Shown: piece by piece, positions 1-5,400 of the stretch
Layout: every line of letters starts with the position of its first letter
How positions within the stretch are numbered: position 1 is the stretch's first letter
Assembly (NCBI GenBank): GCA_903870955.1
Contig: CAIQEX010000015.1
Span: 1-6,294 of the forward strand
DNA: 6,294 nucleotides
Reading direction: 5' to 3'
DNA from: an uncultured beta proteobacterium
GTDB taxonomy: Bacteria > Pseudomonadota > Gammaproteobacteria > Burkholderiales > Burkholderiaceae_C
The notes under the pieces: model-generated
Told to the model about the DNA's origin: nothing
What the model saw: the letters and a program-made list of their open reading frames with translations, nothing else
The model's database searches: none
Made by a program: the position numbers and the translations under genes

Positions 1-189
1 ATGTGCCACATGTTTGGCGTCGTCAAGAACAAGATCATGTACGGCAAGAAGGTGAAGGGCATTGAACGCAGCACTTTCCTGGTCGGCGCGGATGGCTTGC
101 TCAAGGAAGAATGGCGCGGCCTGAAAGTGCCGGGCCATGTGGATGAAGTTCTTAAGTCTGTGAAATTGTTGAACAAAAAAGCCGCCTGA
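1..189 (+). CDS. bcp: Thioredoxin-dependent thiol peroxidase (Bcp/PrxQ peroxiredoxin), C-terminal part
   Basis: This is the last 62 codons of a cytoplasmic peroxiredoxin of the Bcp/PrxQ type, which reduces hydrogen peroxide and organic hydroperoxides at the expense of thioredoxin. The visible part contains the family's C-terminal pattern: MYGKK, then GIERSTFLV, then a G/A-DG turn, then EEWRGLKVPGHVDEVL, ending at a TGA at 187-189. Family members are about 155 residues long, so roughly the first 60% lies outside the window. The catalytic cysteines are in that missing part and cannot be checked. The ATG at position 1 is only the window edge: it corresponds to an internal methionine before the FGV-K-MYGK block, not to a start. 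A strong terminator about 100 bp downstream closes the transcript. Assignment is by recognition of the C-terminal signature and is quite secure. Confidence 0.92.
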   Translation: MCHMFGVVKNKIMYGKKVKGIERSTFLVGADGLLKEEWRGLKVPGHVDEVLKSVKLLNKKAA

Positions 190-285
190 TGCCATTGTTG
201 TTTTGACGCACGTCGGTTCTGGCGGTGTCACAAAGCTTATGCATAATGAGCAGCATGCCGTTGACCCTCACAACCGCGTTTTCGC

Positions 286-316
286 AAAAAGCCACCTTGG
301 CTCAAGGTGGCTTTTT
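286..316 (+). terminator. Intrinsic terminator after bcp
   Basis: A perfect 9-bp GC-rich stem, GCCACCTTG (291-299) against CAAGGTGGC (303-311), closes a 3-nt loop. It is flanked by five A (286-290) and five T (312-316), so the stem can extend to 14 bp and has a U tract on the + strand. The flanking A run would also give a U tract in the opposite direction. It follows the bcp stop by about 100 bp and precedes the PhoH gene by about 50 bp, so the PhoH gene probably has its own promoter or depends on readthrough. Confidence 0.9.
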
Positions 317-367
317 CATTTTTACGGCATCGTTTTTTCATAAACCTTTCTTCACGAGCCACACTAC

Positions 368-2032
368 ATGCCCCTGCCTCCCGCCCCCACCAAGCGTGCT
401 GATCGTCTACCCGCAAAAGCCTTTGAAGCCGTTGCGCGCCCGGCCAGTCGACCGCAACGCAAAGTTGAACGAGTCGAATTGGCACCTGTCCAGGGTGTAG
501 TCGTTCCACTGAACAAAACGGTGGCTAAAGAAAGTCCTAAATTCCTGCCACAGGTTGCTGCACTGGAGTCCACTGCGAAGACCGAAAAAGCAACCGTTGC
601 CAAGTCTGGCGGCAACACCAAGCGCACCAAACGCCTGAACACGGGGCCAGCCAAACTGTTTGTGCTGGACACCAACGTGCTGCTGCACGACCCGATGTGC
701 CTTTTCCGGTTTGAAGAGCACGATATCTATCTGCCGATGATCGTGTTGGAAGAACTGGATGGCCACAAAAAGGGCATGACCGAGGTGGCGCGAAATGCGC
801 GGCAAACCAGCCGCACGCTTGACGCTCTCGCCGGAACCCCCGGCGCAGACATCACAGCGGGCTTTCAACTCGCCAGCACTGGCCACCGGGATGCGCGCGG
901 GAAACTGCTATTCCAGACCCAACCTCTGGACTATGCCCTGCCCACGAGCTTGCCCCAAGGCAAGGCTGACAACCAGATTCTTGGTGTGGTGGAGGCACTG
1001 CGCAAACGTTACGCACCGCGTGAAGTGGTGCTGGTGTCAAAAGACATCAATATGCGTGTCAAGGCGCGCGCCTTGGGTCTGGCAACCGACGATTATCAAA
1101 ACGACAAGACGCTAGAAGACGGGGACCTGCTGTACTCCGGTAGCCTCGCCCTGCCCTCCGATTTCTGGGCCACACACGGCCAGAGTGTCGAAAGCTGGCA
1201 GCAGGGTCAACACACCTTTTACAAGGTGGATGGCCCGGTCGTGCCGAGCATGTTGATTAATCAGTTTGTCTACTTCGAATCTCCCGGCGAACCCAGTCTG
1301 TATGCCCGCGTGACCGAAATTCGCGGTACCACAGCCGTGCTCAAAACACTGAAAGATTTCAACCACCTGAAGAATGCCGTCTGGGGCGTGACCACACGCA
1401 ACCGCGAGCAGAACTTCGCCATGAACCTGCTGACCGACCCGGAAGTCGACTTTGTCACATTGACGGGTACTGCAGGCACCGGCAAGACCTTGATGGCTTT
1501 GGCTGCAGGATTGACCCAAGTCCTCGATGACCGCCGCTATACAGAAATTATTGTCACCCGGGCCACGGTCAGCGTGGGCGAGGACATTGGTTTCCTGCCG
1601 GGGACAGAGGAAGAGAAGATGGGGCCATGGATGGGTGCGCTCGATGACAACCTGGAGGTGTTGGGCAAGACCGATACCAGCGCCGGGGAATGGGGCCGTG
1701 CTGCCACCAATGAGTTGATCCGCAGCCGCATCAAGATCAAGAGCATGAACTTCATGCGGGGTCGCACCTTCCTCAACAAATACGTGATCATTGACGAGGC
1801 GCAAAACCTGACGCCCAAGCAGATGAAGACGCTGATTACCCGTGCCGGACCTGGTACCAAAATCATCTGCATGGGCAATCTGGCCCAGATTGACACGCCC
1901 TATCTGACTGAAGGCTCTTCAGGCCTGACATTTGCCGTGGATCGCTTCAAGGGCTGGCCGCATGGTGGGCACATCACGCTGGCGCGCGGTGAGCGTTCCA
2001 GACTGGCCGACTTTGCCAGCGAAGTGTTGTAG
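368..2032 (+). CDS. PhoH family protein, PhoH2-type PIN-PhoH fusion ATPase
   Basis: The 554-residue product is predicted to be a cytoplasmic ATPase and nuclease that acts on RNA; PhoH2 proteins of this layout have been described as RNA helicase/RNases. Residues 1-93 are rich in Pro, Ala, Lys and Arg and look disordered. A PIN domain spans about 95-250, with acidic residues in the expected places: Asp101 in LDTNVLLHD, Glu128/Glu129, Asp201 and Asp226. The PhoH ATPase domain spans about 340-554, with Walker A GTAGTGKT (367-374), Walker B VIIDEAQN (473-480) and the motif IICMGNLAQID (499-509). The ATG at 368 is chosen because the opening MPLPPAPTKRA looks family-like from memory. The Shine-Dalgarno is poor (only a GAG about 10 nt upstream). 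The gene ends 87 bp from convergent dnaB. Family membership is certain; the exact substrate is not. Confidence 0.95.
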   Translation: MPLPPAPTKRADRLPAKAFEAVARPASRPQRKVERVELAPVQGVVVPLNKTVAKESPKFLPQVAALESTAKTEKATVAKSGGNTKRTKRLNTGPAKLFVLDTNVLLHDPMCLFRFEEHDIYLPMIVLEELDGHKKGMTEVARNARQTSRTLDALAGTPGADITAGFQLASTGHRDARGKLLFQTQPLDYALPTSLPQGKADNQILGVVEALRKRYAPREVVLVSKDINMRVKARALGLATDDYQNDKTLEDGDLLYSGSLALPSDFWATHGQSVESWQQGQHTFYKVDGPVVPSMLINQFVYFESPGEPSLYARVTEIRGTTAVLKTLKDFNHLKNAVWGVTTRNREQNFAMNLLTDPEVDFVTLTGTAGTGKTLMALAAGLTQVLDDRRYTEIIVTRATVSVGEDIGFLPGTEEEKMGPWMGALDDNLEVLGKTDTSAGEWGRAATNELIRSRIKIKSMNFMRGRTFLNKYVIIDEAQNLTPKQMKTLITRAGPGTKIICMGNLAQIDTPYLTEGSSGLTFAVDRFKGWPHGGHITLARGERSRLADFASEVL

Positions 2033-2046
2033 CCGGAACGCAATGG

Positions 2047-2064
2047 CAACCCGGTGCCGGGTTG
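2047..2064. terminator. Hairpin between convergent phoH-like gene and dnaB, possible weak bidirectional terminator
   Basis: CAACCCG (2047-2053) pairs with CGGGTTG (2058-2064) around a GTGC loop, 15 bp after the PIN-PhoH stop codon. No T run follows on either strand, so this is not a canonical intrinsic terminator. It may cap 3' ends or work with Rho. It is the best candidate for ending the + strand transcript before dnaB. Confidence 0.4.
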
Positions 2065-2107
2065 ACCACTTGAGGGGGCAGAGAGTTACACGCTGCGAAT
2101 TAACCCG

Positions 2108-2131
2108 GGGGAACCTATTTCAATAGTCCCC
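2108..2131 (-). other. Imperfect hairpin spanning the dnaB stop codon
   Basis: On the - strand GGGGA (from 2131) pairs with TCCCC (to 2108), and inside it CTATT pairs with AATAG, with a 2-nt bulge on one side. The dnaB TGA (2120-2122) sits at the tip. No T run follows. It could stabilise the dnaB 3' end or help Rho-dependent termination, but the role is inferred from base pairing alone. Confidence 0.35.
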
Positions 2132-3523
2132 GCCACCACCACTGGCCAAGCTTTCAAACTTGGTGATGTTGCGAAGAAATGCCAACTTAACGGTCCCAGT
2201 GGGACCGTTTCGTTGTTTGGCAATGATGACCTCGGCCACACCTGGCTCCTTGCAAGCTTCTTTGGTGTAGTACTCGTCCCGGTAGATGAACATGATGATG
2301 TCCGCATCCTGTTCAATGGCACCGGATTCGCGCAAGTCACTCATCATGGGACGCTTGTCGGGACGTTGCTCCACACTGCGATTAAGCTGAGAAAGCGCGA
2401 TCACCGGACACTTGAGTTCGCGCGCCAGCATTTTCAATCCCCGGGAAATCTCGCCCAATTCGGTGGCGCGATTCTCACCGTCATTGCTGCTGCCGCTCAT
2501 GAGTTGCAGGTAGTCCACCACGATCAACCCGAGTTGGCCGTATTGACGGGACAGACGACGCGCGTTGGCGCGCACCTCGCTGGAGGTCAGACCGGGACTC
2601 TCGTCAATATGCAGCGATATCGTACGCAGCTTTTCTATGGTTTCAATGAGGCGAGGCCACTCCTCATCGGTTAACCGGCCAGTACGCAAATGGCCTTGGT
2701 CAATGCGGCCGATCGAACCCACCACACGCACCGCCAACTGGGCGGCGCCCATTTCCATGGAGAACACCGCAACCGGCAGGCCCTCGTTCAATGCGACATG
2801 TTCCGCTACGTTGATGGCCAGGGCGGTTTTTCCCATCGAAGGTCTGGCGGCCAAAACAATCAAATCACCAGCCTGCAGTCCCGCAGTCATGCGATCCAGA
2901 TCATAAAAACCGGTCCGAACGCCTGTCACGTCATTCGGGTTGTCGGCCATCTCCTGCACACGGTCCAGCAAATTCACCACCAGCGTGTCCATGGCCTGAA
3001 AGCCTTGTTTGTTGCGCTTGCCCTGCTCTCCAATGTTGAAAATTTTCTGTTCGGACTCGTCAACAATTTGAGATACCGCCCGGCCCTTGGGATTGAACGC
3101 GCTGGTTGCGATTTCGTCACTGGCAGTGACCAGCTTGCGCAATATCGAACGATCGCGCACGATTTCGGCATATCGGCGAATGTTGCTGGCACTGGGAACG
3201 TACTGGGCCAATGAATTCAGGTAGGCCAAACCGCCAATTTCCTCGGCCTTTGCCTGACCTTGCAAGTGCTCAAAAACAGTAATGACATCGGCTGGTTTGT
3301 TGGCATTCACCAGCATTCCAATGGCACCGAAAATCAGCTTGTGCTCATAGCGGTAAAAATCCCCCTCCGCAAGAATATCGCCGACCCGATCCCAGGCCGT
3401 GTTATCCAATAGCAGGCCACCGAGCACACTGGACTCACCTTCGATGGAATGGGGAGGAATTCGGAGCTGGGCTATTTGACGGTCTTGCCCATATTCATCG
3501 ACCGGGAAAATATTGGCTGACAT
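2120..3523 (-). CDS. dnaB: Replicative DNA helicase DnaB
   Basis: DnaB is the hexameric, ATP-driven 5'-3' helicase that unwinds DNA at the replication fork and recruits DnaG primase. The 467-residue product has the full family layout. The N-terminal helical domain covers about 20-125 (PPHSIEGESSVLGGLLLD), a linker covers about 165-200, and a RecA-like ATPase domain covers about 200-460. Visible motifs are Walker A ARPSMGKT (226-233), the catalytic Glu257 in SMEMG, Walker B LIVVDYLQLM (333-342), the H4 region SDLRESGAIEQDAD (395-408) and the arginine-finger region KQRNGPTG (436-443, Arg438). There is no intein in the P-loop or H4 region, where DnaB inteins often sit. The ATG at 3523 is preceded by AAGGAA (3529-3534) at good spacing. 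The gene lies downstream of the rpsF-rplI operon but is separated from it by a terminator, so it is probably transcribed from its own promoter. Confidence 0.98.
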   Translation of the reverse strand: MSANIFPVDEYGQDRQIAQLRIPPHSIEGESSVLGGLLLDNTAWDRVGDILAEGDFYRYEHKLIFGAIGMLVNANKPADVITVFEHLQGQAKAEEIGGLAYLNSLAQYVPSASNIRRYAEIVRDRSILRKLVTASDEIATSAFNPKGRAVSQIVDESEQKIFNIGEQGKRNKQGFQAMDTLVVNLLDRVQEMADNPNDVTGVRTGFYDLDRMTAGLQAGDLIVLAARPSMGKTALAINVAEHVALNEGLPVAVFSMEMGAAQLAVRVVGSIGRIDQGHLRTGRLTDEEWPRLIETIEKLRTISLHIDESPGLTSSEVRANARRLSRQYGQLGLIVVDYLQLMSGSSNDGENRATELGEISRGLKMLARELKCPVIALSQLNRSVEQRPDKRPMMSDLRESGAIEQDADIIMFIYRDEYYTKEACKEPGVAEVIIAKQRNGPTGTVKLAFLRNITKFESLASGGGGDY

Positions 3524-3585
3524 GAAGGTTCCTTGGATGCATGGATGCTACGTCGCCAGGCCGTCATCGTCGAGGGCATTAGCTG

Positions 3586-3614
3586 GGTATAACCGTTCGT
3601 ATAACTGTGTACAA
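3586..3614 (-). promoter_or_regulatory. Candidate sigma-70 promoter of dnaB
   Basis: On the - strand, TTGTAC (3609-3614) and TATACC (3586-3591) are separated by exactly 17 bp. The matches to TTGACA and TATAAT are only three and four of six, so this is a moderate promoter at best. Transcription would begin near 3579, giving a leader of about 55 nt before dnaB. Its position just past the operon terminator is what makes it plausible. Confidence 0.45.
3587..3605 (-). repeat. Direct repeat GTTATAC over the dnaB promoter
   Basis: GTATAAC occurs at 3587-3593 and again at 3599-3605, separated by CGTTC, giving a 12-bp period (GTTATAC on the - strand). The copy nearer dnaB contains most of the proposed -10. 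It could be a pair of regulator half-sites or two alternative -10 elements. No known operator is recognised. Confidence 0.4.
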
Positions 3615-3635
3615 GCTGTGCAATCCGGTGGATAA
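3606..3635. promoter_or_regulatory. Two DnaA-box-like sites upstream of dnaB
   Basis: GGTGGATAA (3627-3635) differs by one base from TGTGGATAA, the complement of the classic DnaA box TTATCCACA. TGTGTACAA (3606-3614) differs by one base from TGTGNATAA and overlaps the proposed -35. Both point the same way, 12 bp apart. They could allow DnaA to control dnaB, but single-mismatch 9-mers arise by chance, so this is a suggestion only. Confidence 0.3.
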
Positions 3636-3652
3636 GCCCGCCCCACAATGAC

Positions 3653-3680
3653 AAAAGCCGCTGGGGATAGCCCCGGCGGC
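3653..3680 (-). terminator. Intrinsic terminator of the rpsF-priB-rpsR-rplI operon
   Basis: A 10-bp GC-rich stem, GCCGCTGGGG (3657-3666) against CCCCGGCGGC (3671-3680), has a 4-nt loop. It is flanked by AAAA (3653-3656) and TTTTT (3681-3685). Read on the - strand it lies 53 bp past the rplI stop and ends in TTTTGT. One stem position is a U-G wobble on the + strand but a C-A mismatch on the - strand, so the stem is slightly weaker in the direction in which it is needed. Confidence 0.85.
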
Positions 3681-3733
3681 TTTTTCGTGCTTAGCTTGCC
3701 GGCCTGCGAGCAGGACGGAGCGTTTGGGTGCTG

Positions 3734-4186
3734 TTAAGCCGTTTCGCCGTAAACCGACACGGTGATTTCAACCACCACGTCCGTGTGTAGCGCAACGCTC
3801 ACTGTGCTGTCACCAATGACCTTGATCGGGCCATTGGGCATACGCACGTGCGATTTGGCAACCTTGTAGCCAGCTTTGACCAATTCTTCGGCGATATCCG
3901 AGTTGGTGACTGAACCGAACAAACGGCCATCTACACCCGCCTTTTGGGTCAGCTTGATGGTCGTGCCACCCAACTTTTCGCCCAGGCCTTGTGACTCAGC
4001 CAGTTTGGCAGCAGCCACTTTTTCCAGTTCAGCGCGGCGGGCTTCGAATTCTGCCTTGGCAGATTCGGTAGCACGGCGTGCACGACCAGAAGGGATAAGG
4101 AAGTTACGTGCGTAACCGTCTTTCACGCGGACGATTTCGCCCAAGTTGCCGAGGTTGACGACCTTGTCGAGCAGAATGATTTGCAT
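3734..4186 (-). CDS. rplI: 50S ribosomal protein L9
   Basis: L9 binds 23S rRNA near the base of the L1 stalk and reaches toward the neighbouring ribosome, where it helps maintain reading frame. The 150-residue product is the usual length (149 in E. coli). The N-terminal rRNA-binding domain, residues 1-50, shows [32 protein letters not shown], which includes the L9 signature region. A long charged connecting helix covers about 41-75 ([22 protein letters not shown]), and the C-terminal domain covers about 78-148, including [14 protein letters not shown]. The ATG at 4186 has AGGAG 9 nt upstream. It is the last gene of the operon, 13 nt after rpsR, and a terminator follows. The stop is TAA. Confidence 0.98.
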   Translation of the reverse strand: MQIILLDKVVNLGNLGEIVRVKDGYARNFLIPSGRARRATESAKAEFEARRAELEKVAAAKLAESQGLGEKLGGTTIKLTQKAGVDGRLFGSVTNSDIAEELVKAGYKVAKSHVRMPNGPIKVIGDSTVSVALHTDVVVEITVSVYGETA

Positions 4187-4195
4187 GGGGTCAGT

Positions 4196-4202
4196 CTCCT
4201 TA
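4196..4202 (-). promoter_or_regulatory. rplI ribosome binding site overlapping the rpsR stop codon
   Basis: The - strand reads TAAGGAG here: the TAA is the rpsR stop (4202-4200) and AAGGAG is the Shine-Dalgarno for rplI, 9 nt before its ATG. A ribosome ending S18 therefore sits on the rplI initiation region, which suggests that translation of the two genes is coupled. Confidence 0.75.
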
Positions 4203-4481
4203 GATCTTGTGCTGGTCGCTGTAAGGCAGCAACGCGAGAAAACGTGCGCGCTTGATAGCGGTGTTGAGTTGGCGCTGGAAAATTGCGCGTGTGCCGGTCA
4301 GGCGTGCGGGAATGATCTTGCCATTTTCGGCAATGAAGTCACGCAAGGTATCGATGTCTTTGTAATCGATCTCTTCGACGCCAGTTACGGTGAAGCGGCA
4401 AAAGCGCTTGCGCTTGAACAGAAGAGATTGCGTATTGCGCTTGGGGCGCTTGTCTTTATTGAAACGTTTTGGTCCGGGCAT
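4200..4481 (-). CDS. rpsR: 30S ribosomal protein S18
   Basis: S18 pairs with S6 and binds the central domain of 16S rRNA in the platform of the small subunit. The 93-residue product carries the conserved S18 core [18 protein letters not shown] (about residues 25-42), then [15 protein letters not shown], then [19 protein letters not shown] near the end. It is longer than the 75-residue E. coli protein because of a basic N-terminal extension of about 18 residues ([18 protein letters not shown]). As I recall, that is common in Burkholderiales. The ATG at 4481 has AGGAG (4488-4492) 6 nt upstream, which supports this longer form. A single Cys is present and there is no CXXC zinc motif. The gene lies 16 nt after priB. 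Confidence 0.97.
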   Translation of the reverse strand: MPGPKRFNKDKRPKRNTQSLLFKRKRFCRFTVTGVEEIDYKDIDTLRDFIAENGKIIPARLTGTRAIFQRQLNTAIKRARFLALLPYSDQHKI

Positions 4482-4497
4482 GATGGACTCCTAAAAA

Positions 4498-4791
4498 TTA
4501 GTCTTGCAAAAAATCTTGAATATGAAAAACAACCGTCTTTCCCTGGCGTGCGTTGGCAAGAAACCCCTTGAACCTCCACTCGCTTCCGATCGCCTGTGCG
4601 GCGAGCCTTTCAGCTTGGGATCCAAAGGCAACTGCCTTGATGACCATCTTCACAGTTCTAACTTCTCCAACCTCTTGAATTTGCGACTCGTGTTCGAGTC
4701 TGCAGTTCAGGGCCGGTATGCCTGCCGGCGTGTAGCGCATGGCTTCCACTTCGGCGATACAGGCTGTTAGATCCAATGTGTTGGCTGGCAC
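4498..4791 (-). CDS. priB: Primosomal replication protein N (PriB)
   Basis: PriB is a small dimeric OB-fold protein that binds single-stranded DNA and stabilises PriA during restart of stalled replication forks, leading to DnaB reloading. The 97-residue product aligns with E. coli PriB by eye: NTLDLTACIAEVEAMRYTPAGIP matches the strand containing LVLSG and SPSGIP, LEHES matches LEHRS, and the end shows WRFKGFLANARQGKTVVFH. The position between rpsF and rpsR is the classical one for priB and strengthens the call. The start is taken as GTG at 4791-4789 because it gives the family's N-terminal length. The only Shine-Dalgarno (AGGAG, 4795-4791) overlaps that GTG. A TTG at 4776 is the alternative start, which would remove five residues. 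Confidence 0.93.
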   Translation of the reverse strand: MPANTLDLTACIAEVEAMRYTPAGIPALNCRLEHESQIQEVGEVRTVKMVIKAVAFGSQAERLAAQAIGSEWRFKGFLANARQGKTVVFHIQDFLQD

Positions 4792-4795
4792 TCCT
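4791..4795 (-). promoter_or_regulatory. Oddly placed priB Shine-Dalgarno
   Basis: AGGAG on the - strand shares its last base with the first base of the GTG taken as the priB start, so the spacing is effectively zero. The next in-frame start-like codon, TTG (4776-4774), is 14 nt away, which is long. No other purine-rich site lies in the 27-nt gap after rpsF. Translation may depend on coupling to rpsF. Confidence 0.5.
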
Positions 4796-4818
4796 ATTGG
4801 GAAATCAGGTGATCAAAT

Positions 4819-5190
4819 TCAGGCTTGTTGTTGGTAGTCAGCCTGTTGGGCCTTGCGCGCATCTTCGCGCTCGACCGTCTTCATCATGGATGAAGGACCA
4901 GTTTCGGCTTTCTTCTTCAGAACGGTCAGGTGACGCAATACTGCATCATTGAACTTGAACGCGTGTTCGAGTTCAGCCATCACAGCCTGATCGGCCTCGA
5001 TATTGATGCACAAATAGTGGGACTTGGCCAACTTGTTGATCATGTAAACCATCTGACGACGGCCCCAATCTTCAACACGGTGCACCTTGCCACCGCCAGC
5101 GGTGATCATGCCCTTGTAACGCTCCAGCATGGCGGGAACTTGTTCGCTCTGATCCGGATGGATCATGAGGATGATTTCATAATGACGCAT
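4819..5190 (-). CDS. rpsF: 30S ribosomal protein S6
   Basis: S6 forms a heterodimer with S18 on the platform of the small ribosomal subunit. The 123-residue product shows the family pattern: [19 protein letters not shown] at the start, then [34 protein letters not shown] (about 42-75), then [16 protein letters not shown] (about 85-100). The C-terminal tail after residue 105 is charged and glutamine-rich (ending DYQQQA) and lacks the glutamate run seen in E. coli. The ATG at 5190 is chosen because AAGGAG (5196-5201) lies 5 nt upstream and because S6 proteins begin M-R-H-Y-E. A start 16 codons further upstream would place non-family residues in the leader. It is the first gene of the rpsF-priB-rpsR-rplI operon. 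Confidence 0.98.
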   Translation of the reverse strand: MRHYEIILMIHPDQSEQVPAMLERYKGMITAGGGKVHRVEDWGRRQMVYMINKLAKSHYLCINIEADQAVMAELEHAFKFNDAVLRHLTVLKKKAETGPSSMMKTVEREDARKAQQADYQQQA

Positions 5191-5294
5191 TGATACTCCT
5201 TGTGGATGTCCCCGGAATCCATTGGCTGTTACTGCCAACTACCGGGTAAAGAAAAAGCTACCCCCGGCGTCTAAACAGGGTGCAGCAAGGCGAA
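5191..5294 (-). promoter_or_regulatory. Structured rpsF leader, candidate S6:S18 autoregulatory element
   Basis: The leader is about 105 nt if transcription starts 6-7 nt after the TATAAT. It can form several hairpins on the - strand: GGGTA/TACCC pairing 5244-5248 with 5259-5263 (extended by CC/GG with a 2-nt bulge), TTGGC/GCCAA pairing 5222-5226 with 5234-5238, and TGGAT/ATCCA pairing 5203-5207 with 5217-5221. The last ends next to the Shine-Dalgarno and shares base 5221 with the outer edge of the previous one. CCG triplets lie in or beside these structures (- strand complements of 5213-5215, 5243-5245, 5265-5267). A leader motif with a bulged CCG that binds the S6:S18 complex is known in many bacteria. 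I cannot establish which fold is real here. Confidence 0.45.
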
Positions 5295-5301
5295 GCCCAT
5301 A

Positions 5302-5307
5302 ATTATA
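5302..5307 (-). promoter_or_regulatory. Perfect -10 element of the rpsF operon promoter
   Basis: The - strand reads TATAAT, a perfect sigma-70 -10, placing the start near 5295-5297. No good -35 is seen: at 17-bp spacing the hexamer is AAAGCA (5325-5330), with two of six matches. A strong promoter is expected for ribosomal protein genes, so either the -35 is degenerate or an activator or upstream contact helps. A palindrome lies in the spacer. Confidence 0.65.
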
Positions 5308-5308
5308 G

Positions 5309-5320
5309 CGCAAGTTTGCG
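5309..5320. repeat. 12-bp inverted repeat in the rpsF promoter spacer
   Basis: CGCAA (5309-5313) and TTGCG (5316-5320) are perfect inverted arms around a 2-bp centre, 1 bp upstream of the -10. The site could be an operator half-turn or coincidence. It is too short and has no U run, so it is not a terminator for the symporter gene. Confidence 0.3.
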
Positions 5321-5328
5321 TGGCTGCT

Positions 5329-5400
5329 TTAGGCGTCGGTTGGCCGTGGTTCCGGATTGGAGACCAAACTCAGCAGTACCGTGGCGACTAGACCCGCCTA
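5329..5400 (-). other. In-frame amber codon followed by an intact symporter-like C-terminal tail
   Basis: The symporter frame meets TAG at 5398-5400. Read past it in the same frame, the next 22 codons encode AGLVATVLLSLVSNP followed by EPRPTDA, then TAA at 5329-5331. A hydrophobic segment followed by S-L-(V/L)-x-P-x-P is how this symporter family usually ends, so the tail looks like the ancestral C-terminus. Either the gene has a recent nonsense mutation, or the base call is wrong, or some readthrough occurs. The stop removes only the end of the last hydrophobic stretch. Confidence 0.7.

Noticed and set aside
203..247. TTGACG (203-208) and CATAAT (242-247) as a promoter ahead of the bcp terminator, perhaps for a small RNA
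   Set aside because: The spacing is 33 bp, and neither element has a good partner at 16-18 bp. There is no further support for a small RNA.
1112..1804. A 230-codon open frame on the - strand inside the PIN-PhoH gene
   Set aside because: It is a shadow of a clearly real PhoH coding frame with intact Walker motifs. No ribosome binding site or family resemblance is seen.
2213..3214. Long open frames of 153 and 174 codons on the + strand
   Set aside because: They lie antisense to dnaB, whose motifs are complete. Their products show no recognisable family and are explained by codon bias of the true gene.
3534..3549. Tandem 8-bp repeat TGGATGCA/TGGATGCT just upstream of the dnaB ribosome binding site
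   Set aside because: It is too short to separate from chance, and no role is evident.
4146..4571. A 141-codon + strand open frame across rplI, rpsR and priB
   Set aside because: It is antisense to three well-recognised genes and has no recognisable domain.
5191..5238. A rpsF start 16 codons upstream of the chosen ATG
   Set aside because: The added residues are not S6-like, and a well-placed AAGGAG supports the ATG at 5190.
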